This document shows positions 16,211-21,790 of a DNA stretch of 21,790 nt, in pieces; within the stretch, counting starts at the first letter, position 1; every line of letters starts with the position of its first letter. Made by a program: the position numbers and the translations under genes. The notes below the pieces were generated by a model. That model was not told where the DNA came from and made no database searches. It saw nothing but the letters and a program-made list of their open reading frames with translations. Origin of the DNA: Thermoanaerobacterales bacterium (GTDB lineage Bacteria > Actinomycetota > Acidimicrobiia > Acidimicrobiales > JACDCH01); NCBI GenBank assembly GCA_017577565.1, contig PKRH01000054.1:1-21790 (forward strand), given 5' to 3'.

Positions 16211-17032
16211 ATGGCCGACTACGAGACCCTGCTGGTGCGCAAGGACGACGGGGTCGCCTGGGTGTCGCTCAACCGGCCCGAGGTCCGCAACGCGATCAAC
16301 CGGCGGATGCAGGACGAGCTCGCCGAGGTGTGGACCGGCTTCCGCTACGACGACGAGGTCCGCTGCGTCGTGCTCACGGGCGAGGGCGACTCGTTCTGCA
16401 CCGGCATCGACCGGGACGAGGCCATCTCCGAGGAGAACACCGCGGCGATGGCGGCGGGGGACTTCCCCGGCTACCCGACGCCGTGGATGTTCGACGACCC
16501 CGGCCGCGACATCGGCCCCAAGAGCCGCGACCTGTGGAAGCCGGTCATCGCGGCGGTGCAGGGCATGGCCTGCGGCGGCGCCTTCTACATGCTGGGCGAG
16601 GTCGAGTTCGTCATCGCCAGCGAGGACGCCACCTTCTTCGACCCGCACGTCACCTACGGCATGACCGCGGCCTTCGAGCCCATCCACATGCTCTCGAAGA
16701 TGCCGTTCCAGGAGGTCATGCGGATGTCGCTGCTCGGCGCCCACGAGCGCCTCTCGGCCGAGCGGGCGCACCAGATCGGGCTGGTGAGCGAGGTCGTGCC
16801 CCGCGACGAGCTGCGCGAGCGGGCCGCCTGGGCGGCGCGGGTCATCGCGGAGGCCCCGCCGCTCGCCGTCCAGGGCACGATGCGCGCGCTGTGGACCGCA
16901 CTCGAGGTGCCGCGCACCCAGGCCATCGGCGTGGCCAACCTGTTCACCCGCATCGGGTCGGACCCGGCGGCCCTCCAGGCCGGCCAGGAGCGCTTCGCGT
17001 CGGGGGAGCGCCCCCGGTGGCGCCGCCGCTGA
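16211..17032 (+). CDS. Enoyl-CoA hydratase/isomerase (crotonase) family protein
   Basis: The 273-residue protein has the crotonase fold: WVSLNRPEVRNAIN at the N-terminus, CVVLTGEGDSFCTGID (52-67) and the oxyanion-hole loop VQGMACGGAFYML (116-128). A long C-terminal helical part follows. It binds an acyl-CoA thioester in the cytoplasm. The two acidic residues used by classical hydratases are not conserved: the Glu144 position is Tyr126 and the Glu164 position (DPHVTYG) is His146. It may therefore catalyse another crotonase reaction (isomerisation, hydrolysis, C-C bond cleavage) or be atypical. Residues 70-108 form an insertion relative to short hydratases. It follows the acyl-CoA dehydrogenase on the same strand, suggesting a shared lipid or branched-acid pathway. 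Exact reaction unknown. Confidence 0.85.
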   Translation: MADYETLLVRKDDGVAWVSLNRPEVRNAINRRMQDELAEVWTGFRYDDEVRCVVLTGEGDSFCTGIDRDEAISEENTAAMAAGDFPGYPTPWMFDDPGRDIGPKSRDLWKPVIAAVQGMACGGAFYMLGEVEFVIASEDATFFDPHVTYGMTAAFEPIHMLSKMPFQEVMRMSLLGAHERLSAERAHQIGLVSEVVPRDELRERAAWAARVIAEAPPLAVQGTMRALWTALEVPRTQAIGVANLFTRIGSDPAALQAGQERFASGERPRWRRR

Positions 17033-17095
17033 CGCCCGGCCGGGGACGTGACAACTGCCACGCCCTCCCGACGGGTGATCGCGCCGCGGGCGCCG

Positions 17096-17101
17096 TATCA
17101 T
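17096..17101 (+). promoter_or_regulatory. -10 box TATCAT upstream of the 6C RNA
   Basis: TATCAT is the best -10-like hexamer in the gap after the crotonase gene. It would start a plus-strand transcript near 17108, running through the hairpin at 17116-17136 into the 6C RNA. No clear -35 box was found. Confidence 0.45.
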
Positions 17102-17115
17102 GTCGCCGACGCTCA

Positions 17116-17136
17116 CCGGGTGGCCCCGCCACCCGG
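17116..17136 (+). other. 9-bp hairpin upstream of the 6C RNA
   Basis: CCGGGTGGC and GCCACCCGG pair perfectly around a CCC loop. It lies between the TATCAT box and the two 6C hairpins. It may be a 5' element of the same RNA, or a terminator for the crotonase gene ending 83 bases earlier. Confidence 0.4.
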
Positions 17137-17157
17137 GCGAGCACAGGATCACCAAGG

Positions 17158-17252
17158 TGTCTGCGGATCGAGTACGAGTTTCCCCCCTCCACTCGTGACT
17201 CTTCGCAGATGAAGACGGTGCCGTCTGCATCCCCCCTGCAGGCGGCGCTGTC
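17158..17252 (+). ncRNA. 6C RNA (actinobacterial small RNA with two C-rich hairpin loops)
   Basis: Two adjacent hairpins each expose a run of six cytosines. Hairpin 1 (17161-17208): CTGCG/CGCAG base, then GAGT/ACTC and ACGAGT/ACTCGT, with CCCCCC at 17182-17187 in the loop. Hairpin 2 (17214-17252): GCCGTCTGCA pairs with TGCAGGCGGC and the stem extends outward to about 16 pairs with G-U wobbles; CCCCCC at 17231-17236 forms the loop. Paired stems with two C6 loops define the 6C RNA family known across actinobacteria, in which the C-rich loops are reported to pair with G-rich mRNA sites. It lies 126 bases after the crotonase gene and ends 15 bases before the convergent TetR stop. Exact ends are not determined; the transcript may begin near 17108. 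Confidence 0.85.
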
Positions 17253-17266
17253 GCGTCCGGGGCCGG

Positions 17267-17863
17267 TCAGGCGCCCGGGTTCGGCTGGACGCCCCGCAGC
17301 CCCCGCCAGGCCAGGTCGGCGAGCTGGCGGGCGAGCAGGTGGGGGTCCGCGTCGCTGTTGGAGGTCAGCCAGTGGATGCTGGCCCGCTCGATCATGCCGA
17401 CGATGCCGTGGCCCAGCACCCGGCGCTGCTCCGTGCTCAGGCCCTCGATCTCGATGAGGCCGGCGACGATCTCCGCGACGGCGTTCTCCGTCTGGGTGAC
17501 CACCGCCGCGAACTCCGGGTCGCGGACCATGCTGCTGCCGTAGAACAGGCGGAAGGCGTCGCGGTGCCGGTCGACGTAGTCGAAGTAGGCCGTGAAGCCC
17601 AGCTCGACCATCTCCCGCGGCGTCTCGGCGGCGGCGACGGCCTTGGTGATCGTCTCCTGCAGCTCGCGCCCCACGTCGTCGAGCAGCTCGGCGAACAGCT
17701 CCCGCTTGGAGGTGAAGTGCTGGTAGAGGACCGGCTTGGTGACGCCGGCCTCCACCGCGATGTCGTTCATCGAGGCGCTGTGGTAGCCGCGCTCGGCGAA
17801 CACCCGCAGGGCGGTCTCGAGCAGCTGTCGACGGCGACGCGGGGCAGGCAGGCGTGGGGACAC
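17267..17863 (-). CDS. TetR-family transcriptional regulator
   Basis: Dimeric DNA-binding repressor of 198 residues. The N-terminal helix-turn-helix covers about 12-55 (RRQLLETALRVFAERGYHSA, then MNDIAVEAGVTKPVLYQHFTSKRELF). The C-terminal half is a ligand-binding helical domain with FTAYFDYVDRHRDAFRLFYG. GTG 17863 is chosen because GAGGA lies seven bases upstream and the helix-turn-helix then begins at the usual distance. An alternative ATG at 17914 would add 17 residues and fit a leaderless start from TACCGT at 17929-17924. The upstream site GTTACC-TCAC-GGTAAC indicates autoregulation, and its match in front of the acyl-CoA dehydrogenase suggests control of acyl-CoA metabolism, probably relieved by an acyl-CoA ligand (inference). 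Its 3' end faces the 6C RNA. Confidence 0.9.
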   Translation of the reverse strand: MSPRLPAPRRRRQLLETALRVFAERGYHSASMNDIAVEAGVTKPVLYQHFTSKRELFAELLDDVGRELQETITKAVAAAETPREMVELGFTAYFDYVDRHRDAFRLFYGSSMVRDPEFAAVVTQTENAVAEIVAGLIEIEGLSTEQRRVLGHGIVGMIERASIHWLTSNSDADPHLLARQLADLAWRGLRGVQPNPGA

Positions 17864-17915
17864 GTGCGAGTCCTCGTGGTCGACGGCGCCACCCAGGCGT
17901 GACGCCGTACACATC

Positions 17916-17931
17916 GTTACCTCACGGTAAC
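17916..17931. promoter_or_regulatory. Inverted-repeat operator in the TetR gene promoter
   Basis: GTTACC-tcac-GGTAAC is a perfect 6-4-6 inverted repeat. The minus-strand candidate -10 box TACCGT (17929-17924) lies inside it, so binding would block transcription of the TetR gene. Same half-sites and spacing as at 14813-14828. Confidence 0.75.
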
Positions 17932-17932
17932 A

Positions 17933-17962
17933 GCCGGGGTGGCGCCGGGTGGGCACCCCGGC
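17933..17962 (-). terminator. Hairpin after the small membrane-protein gene
   Basis: GCCGGGGTG and CACCCCGGC pair perfectly over nine bases around a 12-base loop, beginning five bases past the minus-strand stop at 17968. It has no T-run. It probably separates the membrane-protein transcript from the TetR gene, and would overlap the TetR promoter's upstream region. Confidence 0.45.
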
Positions 17963-17967
17963 CCGGC

Positions 17968-18213
17968 TCAGCGCCGCCCGGCGCGCTCCCGGTCCTCGCG
18001 CTCGGCGGCCTTGACCGCGTAGCCGATGACGATCCCCGGGGCGAGCAGCACCGATCCCAGCCCCAGGGCGACCAGCACGATCGCCACGACGCCCGCCGAG
18101 AGGCCGACGGCGAAGCCGGCGACGAAGGCGACGACGGCCACGCCGAACAGCCCGTAGCCGGCCCGCTGGGCCAGCTCCGCGGCGCGTGCCAGGCGCCGGC
18201 GACGGACCAGCAC
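17968..18213 (-). CDS. Small two-helix membrane protein, function unknown
   Basis: Not recognised as a named family. From GTG 18213 it is 81 residues: a short basic N-terminus, two hydrophobic stretches (YGLFGVAVVAFVAGFAVGL and VVAIVLVALGLGSVLLAPGIVIGYAV), and a strongly charged C-terminal tail (KAAEREDRERAGRR), so it should sit in the membrane with a cytoplasmic basic/acidic tail. No Shine-Dalgarno precedes the GTG. The open frame continues upstream, and a CTG at 18258 would overlap the stop of the DUF2510 gene (CTGA) and give 96 residues, mimicking the ATGA/GTGA coupling seen in the importer operon; CTG is a rare start, so this is only a possibility. It is almost certainly cotranscribed with the DUF2510 gene. 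Confidence 0.6.
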   Translation of the reverse strand: MLVRRRRLARAAELAQRAGYGLFGVAVVAFVAGFAVGLSAGVVAIVLVALGLGSVLLAPGIVIGYAVKAAEREDRERAGRR

Positions 18214-18254
18214 CGGGTCGTCGCCGGCCCGGTCGTCAGGCGGGGCGGGCGTGG

Positions 18255-18968
18255 TCAGCCGACGTCCTCCGCCCCCATGTCCATGAGCACGTCGGCCGGG
18301 ATGCACTCGAGCATGGCGTTGATGACCGCCGCGGTCTGCTCGTCGGTGAGGGCCCCGCTGGTGAACGGGTCCTCGCCGCTGGCGCCGATCTCGATGAGCG
18401 TCCCCAGCCCGAGCTCGTCGAGCATCGCCTGGGCGGCGCACTCGGCCTGCTCCTGGGTGACCTGGCCGCCGCTGCTCTCGACGATGCCCTCCGCCATGGC
18501 CGAGACGATCGGGTCGACCTCGTCGCCACCCGTGGTCGAGGTGTCGTCCTCGGTGGTCGTCGTGTCGTCCTCGGGCTCGCTCGTCGTGGTCGTGTCGTCG
18601 GTGGCGGCGTCGTCGTCGCCGCCGTCCCGCGTGACCAGGAAGACGATGCCGACGATCAGCACCACGGCGACCGCCGCCAGGCCGACGATCAGCCCCGTCG
18701 AGGGGCCCGACCGCACCGGCTGGCCCGGGTACTGGCCGCTGGTGGGGCCCTGGCCGTAGCCCGGCTGGGCGCCGTACCCGCCGCCGGCGGCGCCGTACTG
18801 CTGGGTGGGGTCGAGGGGCGCGGTGGCGTCGGCGGCCCCGCCGTCGACGGGGTCGACCGAGGTCACCCCGTTGTCGGACACGTCGTCGGTCCAACGGGTG
18901 CCGTCCCAGTAGCGGTACTCGTGGCGACCTGTGGGGTCGGGGTTCCACCCGGGGGTGGGTGCGTTCAT
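18255..18968 (-). CDS. DUF2510 domain-containing single-pass membrane protein
   Basis: The 237-residue protein starts with a DUF2510 domain (about 5-30; PGWNPDPTGRHEYRYWDGTRWTDDV), a short tryptophan-rich motif common in actinobacterial membrane proteins. A Gly/Tyr/Gln/Pro-rich cytoplasmic linker (55-85), one membrane helix (92-113), and an Asp/Thr-rich extracellular spacer (117-150) made of DDTTTT-like repeats follow. The C-terminal helical domain has two cysteines (Cys177, Cys222) that could form a disulfide. Function unknown; the layout resembles an envelope sensor or scaffold. ATG 18968 has AAGGA seven bases upstream. The gene is divergent from the EchA6-like gene and upstream of the two-helix membrane protein. 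Low-complexity Thr/Asp linkers are common in this lineage and need not mean repeats of functional units. Confidence 0.82.
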   Translation of the reverse strand: MNAPTPGWNPDPTGRHEYRYWDGTRWTDDVSDNGVTSVDPVDGGAADATAPLDPTQQYGAAGGGYGAQPGYGQGPTSGQYPGQPVRSGPSTGLIVGLAAVAVVLIVGIVFLVTRDGGDDDAATDDTTTTSEPEDDTTTTEDDTSTTGGDEVDPIVSAMAEGIVESSGGQVTQEQAECAAQAMLDELGLGTLIEIGASGEDPFTSGALTDEQTAAVINAMLECIPADVLMDMGAEDVG

Positions 18969-19033
18969 GATCCGTCCTTGCGTTCGTGTGCTCCCGCCCT
19001 CGGGTCGGGGGGAGCGCCTTCCGCCATCCGCGC

Positions 19034-19039
19034 ATGTTA
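19034..19039 (-). promoter_or_regulatory. -10 box TAACAT of the DUF2510 gene
   Basis: Minus-strand TAACAT lies 65 bases before the ATG, giving a leader of roughly 58 bases. That fits the clear Shine-Dalgarno of this gene, unlike the leaderless genes around it. Confidence 0.4.
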
Positions 19040-19097
19040 GGCGGGCCGACCCGCGAACCCGATTCAGGGCCGTCGAGGGGCCCCGGCGCCGCACCGG

Positions 19098-19103
19098 TAG
19101 GGT
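19098..19103 (+). promoter_or_regulatory. -10 box TAGGGT of the EchA6-like gene (leaderless)
   Basis: TAGGGT is followed by eight bases and the GTG at 19112; no Shine-Dalgarno precedes this start. It supports the GTG over the longer open frame that begins at 18986. Confidence 0.5.
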
Positions 19104-19111
19104 GCCCGCCC

Positions 19112-19816
19112 GTGATCCACACGGAGGACCGGGGACCCGTCGTCGTCGTCACCATCGACCGCCCGGCGCGGCGCAACGCGGTCGACCACGCCACGCTGGA
19201 GCAGCTGGCGGCCGCCCTGGACGGCTGCGGCGAGGACGTGCGGGTCGTCGTGCTGACCGGCGCCGGCGGGCACTTCTGCGCCGGTGCCGACCTCACCGGT
19301 GTCGAGGACGGCGCGTTCACCGACCTCCTGCGCTCGGTGCTCGACCGCCTGCGTCTCGCCCCCCAGGTCACGCTCGCGGCCGTCGAGGGGGCCGCCCTCG
19401 GCGCCGGCACCCAGCTCGCCGTGGCCTGCGACCTGCGGGTGGCGACCGCGGACGCCCGCTTCGGCATCCCCGCCGGGCGCCTCGGGCTGACCGTCGACCA
19501 GTGGACCGTCGACCGGCTGGCGCTGGTCGCCGGCCAGGGGACGGCGCGGGCGATGCTGCTCGCCGCCGAGGTCGTCACCGGGGCCGACGCCCACCGGATC
19601 GGCCTCGTCCAGCGGTTGGGCTCGCCGGAGGACGGGCTGGCCTGGGCGGAGGAGATCGCCGCCCTCGCGCCGCTGACGCTGCGAGCGCACAAGGCGATGC
19701 TCGAGCACCTTCCCGACGCGGCCGCCGCCCGCGAGCGGGCCTGGGCCAGCGAGGACCTGCAGGAGGGGCTGGCGGCGTTCCGGGAGCGGCGCCGCCCGGC
19801 CTTCCGCGGCCGCTGA
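19112..19816 (+). CDS. EchA6-like crotonase-fold protein (catalytic glutamates absent)
   Basis: The 234-residue protein has the crotonase fold: VVVTIDRPARRNAV, VLTGAGGHFCAGADL (48-61), and the oxyanion-loop segment VEGAALGAGTQLAVACDLRV (91-110). The two catalytic glutamates of enoyl-CoA hydratase are replaced: Gln101 at the Glu144 position and Ala121 (GIPAGRLGL) at the Glu164 position. The following LTVDQWTVDRLALVAGQGTARAMLL resembles mycobacterial EchA6, which, as I recall, binds long-chain acyl-CoA without hydrating it and shuttles it to mycolate synthesis. An acyl-CoA carrier or non-hydratase role is therefore more likely than beta-oxidation (inference). GTG 19112 is chosen because TAGGGT lies eight bases upstream and homology starts there. 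Its stop is two bases from the convergent sortase stop. Confidence 0.88.
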   Translation: MIHTEDRGPVVVVTIDRPARRNAVDHATLEQLAAALDGCGEDVRVVVLTGAGGHFCAGADLTGVEDGAFTDLLRSVLDRLRLAPQVTLAAVEGAALGAGTQLAVACDLRVATADARFGIPAGRLGLTVDQWTVDRLALVAGQGTARAMLLAAEVVTGADAHRIGLVQRLGSPEDGLAWAEEIAALAPLTLRAHKAMLEHLPDAAAARERAWASEDLQEGLAAFRERRRPAFRGR

Positions 19817-19818
19817 GG

Positions 19819-20727
19819 TCAGAAGTTCGCCGGCAGCAGCCGGGAGAAGTTCTCGAAGAACATGAACAGCACGACGAGGAACACCGGCAGGCCCAGCAGG
19901 TAGGCGGGCCACCGCCGCCACAGCCGGCCGAGCAGCCACGCCGCCAGCCAGATCAGCGCGCAGGCGACGCCGAGCAGCACCGCCGGCAGCGCCGAGGCCG
20001 ACTCGCCGCTCAGCCCTGCGTCGAGCGCGTCCAGCCCGGGCGAGCGGTCGCGGGTCTCGCCGGCGCCGGACGCCGGCGGGACCTCGGGGGCGGGCGCGGC
20101 GTCGCCCACGAGGGCCGCCACCACGACGATGCGCTGGCGGGCCGAGTACTTCGGGTGGCACGCGACCAGCGTCAGCCGGTCGTCGCCGAAGTCGTCGAGC
20201 ACCTCGACCTGGTCGGGGGCGACGATCAGCTGCTCGCGCACCTCGTAGCGGAAGGTGCCCTGGAGGGTCGTGACCTCGATCTCGTCGCCGTGGTCGAGCT
20301 CGTCCAGCCGGTGGAAGGGCGCGCCGTAGGTGGTGCGGTGGCCGGCGATGGCCGCGTTGCCCGGCTGCCCCGGCAGAGGCGAGCTGGGGAAGTGCCCGGG
20401 CCCCCGCTTGAGGTCCTCGAGGCTCACCCCCTCGACGACGATCTTGTCGACGCCGATGTCCGGGATGCGGATGCGGGCCACGGCGTCCCCCTCGGCGAGC
20501 GCCGGCGGAGGCGGGGCCGTGGTCGTCGTCGAGCTGCCCGGCCCGTCCGCCCCGGCCCGGTCGAGCACGGCCTCGAGGCGCTCCTCGAACTCGTCCTCCA
20601 GGGCCCGCTGCGCCTGCGCCTCGCGCAGCCCGGTGCCCCAGAGCTGGTAGGCGACGAACAGCAGGATGAGCACGCCGGCCGCGATGCAGACGCGCCCGAT
20701 GGCGCCGAGGACCCTGGCCAGTGACAT
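19819..20727 (-). CDS. Class E sortase
   Basis: Membrane transpeptidase that attaches surface proteins to peptidoglycan; class E enzymes usually favour LAxTG-type signals. The 302-residue protein has an N-terminal helix (about 11-29), an acidic stalk, a Ser/Thr/Pro linker (65-76), and the sortase beta-barrel (80-205). The catalytic triad is visible: His130 (AIAGHRTTYGAPFH), Cys190 (LTLVACHPKYSARQR) and Arg198. Two further helices at the C-terminus (about 245-291) give a three-helix topology. ATG 20727 follows TACGCT by eight bases. No substrate with a sorting signal and no pilin gene lies nearby, so it is probably a housekeeping sortase. It diverges from ccmA and converges with the EchA6-like gene. 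Confidence 0.9.
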   Translation of the reverse strand: MSLARVLGAIGRVCIAAGVLILLFVAYQLWGTGLREAQAQRALEDEFEERLEAVLDRAGADGPGSSTTTTAPPPPALAEGDAVARIRIPDIGVDKIVVEGVSLEDLKRGPGHFPSSPLPGQPGNAAIAGHRTTYGAPFHRLDELDHGDEIEVTTLQGTFRYEVREQLIVAPDQVEVLDDFGDDRLTLVACHPKYSARQRIVVVAALVGDAAPAPEVPPASGAGETRDRSPGLDALDAGLSGESASALPAVLLGVACALIWLAAWLLGRLWRRWPAYLLGLPVFLVVLFMFFENFSRLLPANF

Positions 20728-20735
20728 CGGGCGGA

Positions 20736-20741
20736 AGCGTA
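20736..20741 (-). promoter_or_regulatory. -10 box TACGCT of the sortase gene (leaderless)
   Basis: Minus-strand TACGCT is followed by eight bases and the sortase ATG at 20727, with no Shine-Dalgarno. Confidence 0.5.
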
Positions 20742-20828
20742 ACGAGCACCCGTCGGGCCCACGGCCCGCCCCCGGTGACCTGGGCCGACCGGCCCGAGCC
20801 GCCTTGGTGGCGTGGCGGCGCCCTCCAC

Positions 20829-20834
20829 TACCCT
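20829..20834 (+). promoter_or_regulatory. -10 box TACCCT of ccmA
   Basis: TACCCT lies 12 bases before the ATG at 20847, which would give a leader of about five bases, too short for a Shine-Dalgarno. Same hexamer as in front of cysS. Confidence 0.4.
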
Positions 20835-20846
20835 CGGGTCGTCCCC

Positions 20847-21551
20847 ATGGAGCCGGTCGTCCACCTCCGCGACGCCGTGGCGCTGCTCGGGCGGTTCCCG
20901 GCGCTGGCCGGGATCGACCTCGAGGTGCGCCGCGGTGAAGTCGTCCTCCTTCGCGGCCCCAACGGCGCCGGCAAGACGACGGTCTTGCGGGTGTGCGCCG
21001 GGCTCGTGCCGGTGGTGCGCGGCGAGGCGGTGGTGCTCGGCCACGACCTGCGCCACGACCCGCGCCCGGTGCGGCGGCGCGTCGGCCTGCTCGGCCACGC
21101 CACCGGGCTGTTCGACGACCTGACGGTGGCCGACAACGTGGCCTTCTGGGGCCGGGCCTACCGGGCGCGCCGCGCCGAGGTCGAGGCCGCCCTCGACGCC
21201 GTCGGCCTGTCGGGCCGCCTGCGCGACGTCCCGGTCGCGCGCCTGTCGGCCGGCCAGCGCCGGCGCACCTCGATCGCCTGCCTGCTGGCCCGCCGGCCCG
21301 AGCTGTGGCTGCTCGACGAGCCCCACGCCGGCCTCGACCACGACGCCCGCGACCTCCTCGACGACCTGGTGCGCCGGGCGGTGGCCCAGGGGGCGACGGT
21401 CCTGATGTCGTCCCACGAGCTCGACCGGGCCGCGGCGCTGGCCGACCGCACGGTCGAGCTGGCGGCCGGCACGGCGGTGGGCGGCCCGGCGGCCCCGCCG
21501 GCGCCCGAGGGGCGGCCGGCCCCGGTGGCGGAGGTGGGGCATGTGGCGTGA
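20847..21551 (+). CDS. ccmA: Heme exporter ATP-binding protein CcmA
   Basis: ATPase of the CcmAB(C) complex in cytochrome c maturation system I, acting at the inner face of the membrane. The 234-residue protein has Walker A GPNGAGKTT (residues 37-45), signature LSAGQRRR, Walker B LWLLDEPHAGLD and the switch histidine in LMSSHEL. The segments VGLLGHATGLFDDLTVADNVAFW and ARLSAGQRRRTSIACLL are CcmA-like, although many small ABC ATPases look similar. The CcmB gene starting 11 bases before its stop makes the call firm. The C-terminal tail after residue 205 is Ala/Pro-rich. ATG 20847 is the first start at the correct distance from the domain; the open frame runs back to 20721 across the divergent promoter region. 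Confidence 0.85.
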   Translation: MEPVVHLRDAVALLGRFPALAGIDLEVRRGEVVLLRGPNGAGKTTVLRVCAGLVPVVRGEAVVLGHDLRHDPRPVRRRVGLLGHATGLFDDLTVADNVAFWGRAYRARRAEVEAALDAVGLSGRLRDVPVARLSAGQRRRTSIACLLARRPELWLLDEPHAGLDHDARDLLDDLVRRAVAQGATVLMSSHELDRAAALADRTVELAAGTAVGGPAAPPAPEGRPAPVAEVGHVA

Positions 21552-21790
21552 CGCCACGCTGGTCGCCGGGCGCGACCTGCGGGTCGAGCTGCGCAGCCGG
21601 GTCACCACCAACCAGGTGGCGCCGTTCGCGCTCCTGGTGCTCGTGCTGTTCGCCTTCGCCCTCGACCCCGACGGGCCGGTGCTCCAGCGGGCGACGCCCG
21701 GCCTGTACTGGATCACCGTCCTGTTCGCCGCGGTGCTCGCCATCGCCCGCAGCGCGGCGATCGACGAGGCCGACGGGGTGCGCGACGCGC
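21541..21790 (+). CDS. ccmB: Heme exporter membrane protein CcmB (partial, runs off the window)
   Basis: The first 83 residues read MWRDATLVAGRDLRVELRSR (1-20), then a helix (VAPFALLVLVLFAFALDPDG) and a second helix (LYWITVLFAAVLAIARS). The charged N-terminal DLRxELRSR followed by NQVAPFALL is characteristic of CcmB, the membrane subunit that works with CcmA in cytochrome c maturation. ATG 21541 overlaps the end of ccmA by 11 bases in another frame, implying coupled translation. No stop occurs before the window ends; CcmC and later ccm genes would be expected downstream. Confidence 0.85.
   Translation, partial: MWRDATLVAGRDLRVELRSRVTTNQVAPFALLVLVLFAFALDPDGPVLQRATPGLYWITVLFAAVLAIARSAAIDEADGVRDA

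Noticed and set aside
18510..18620. Short tandem-like repeats encoding the Asp/Thr-rich spacer
   Set aside because: Low-complexity linker of an extracellular tether; not a CRISPR or regulatory repeat.

Overview
The window is very GC-rich (around 73-75% by eye), with a GTG/TTG-tolerant start repertoire and dense, mostly non-overlapping genes. Several features point to a high-GC actinobacterium, most likely of the class Acidimicrobiia (Iamia-like): a 6C RNA, a DUF2510 membrane protein, a class E sortase, a type-2 (archaeal-like) valyl-tRNA synthetase and ccmA/ccmB-type heme-exporter genes. The lineage is inferred from gene content alone. No CRISPR array, insertion sequence, prophage or tRNA gene was seen, and no gene-free stretch exceeds 300 bases.

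Layout. (1) 1-5360: the C-terminal tail of an MscS-type channel, probably frameshifted at the window edge; valS on the minus strand; divergently a sulfotransferase and then cysS. (2) 5362-11917, all minus strand: a lipoprotein substrate-binding protein, two permeases and two ATPases of an oligopeptide/dipeptide (Opp/Dpp) ABC importer with stop/start overlaps, followed by an EamA-family transporter. (3) 11994-14766: a CHASE3-HAMP histidine kinase directly upstream of the importer genes. Divergent from it is a single protein that fuses a complete receiver domain to a PIG-L/LmbE-type zinc de-N-acetylase domain. (4) 14792-17931: a lipid-catabolism block of acyl-CoA dehydrogenase, enoyl-CoA hydratase/isomerase homologue, a 6C RNA and a TetR regulator. 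A 6-4-6 inverted repeat (GTTACC-N4-GGTAAC) occurs in front of both the dehydrogenase and the TetR gene, suggesting one regulator acting on both. (5) 17968-20727: two small membrane proteins (one DUF2510), an EchA6-like crotonase without the catalytic glutamates, and a class E sortase. (6) 20829-end: ccmA and the start of ccmB.

How the genes may work together. The most unusual element is the kinase plus receiver-PIG-L pair: a two-component system whose output appears to be an enzyme rather than a DNA-binding domain. The kinase lies immediately upstream of a peptide importer on the same strand, so sensing and uptake of an extracellular peptide or amino-sugar compound may be linked; this is inference. 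A second theme is transcript layout. Many genes have a TANNNT box 7-9 bases before the start codon and no Shine-Dalgarno, which is the pattern of leaderless transcripts known in actinobacteria. Genes further from such a box generally carry a recognisable Shine-Dalgarno.
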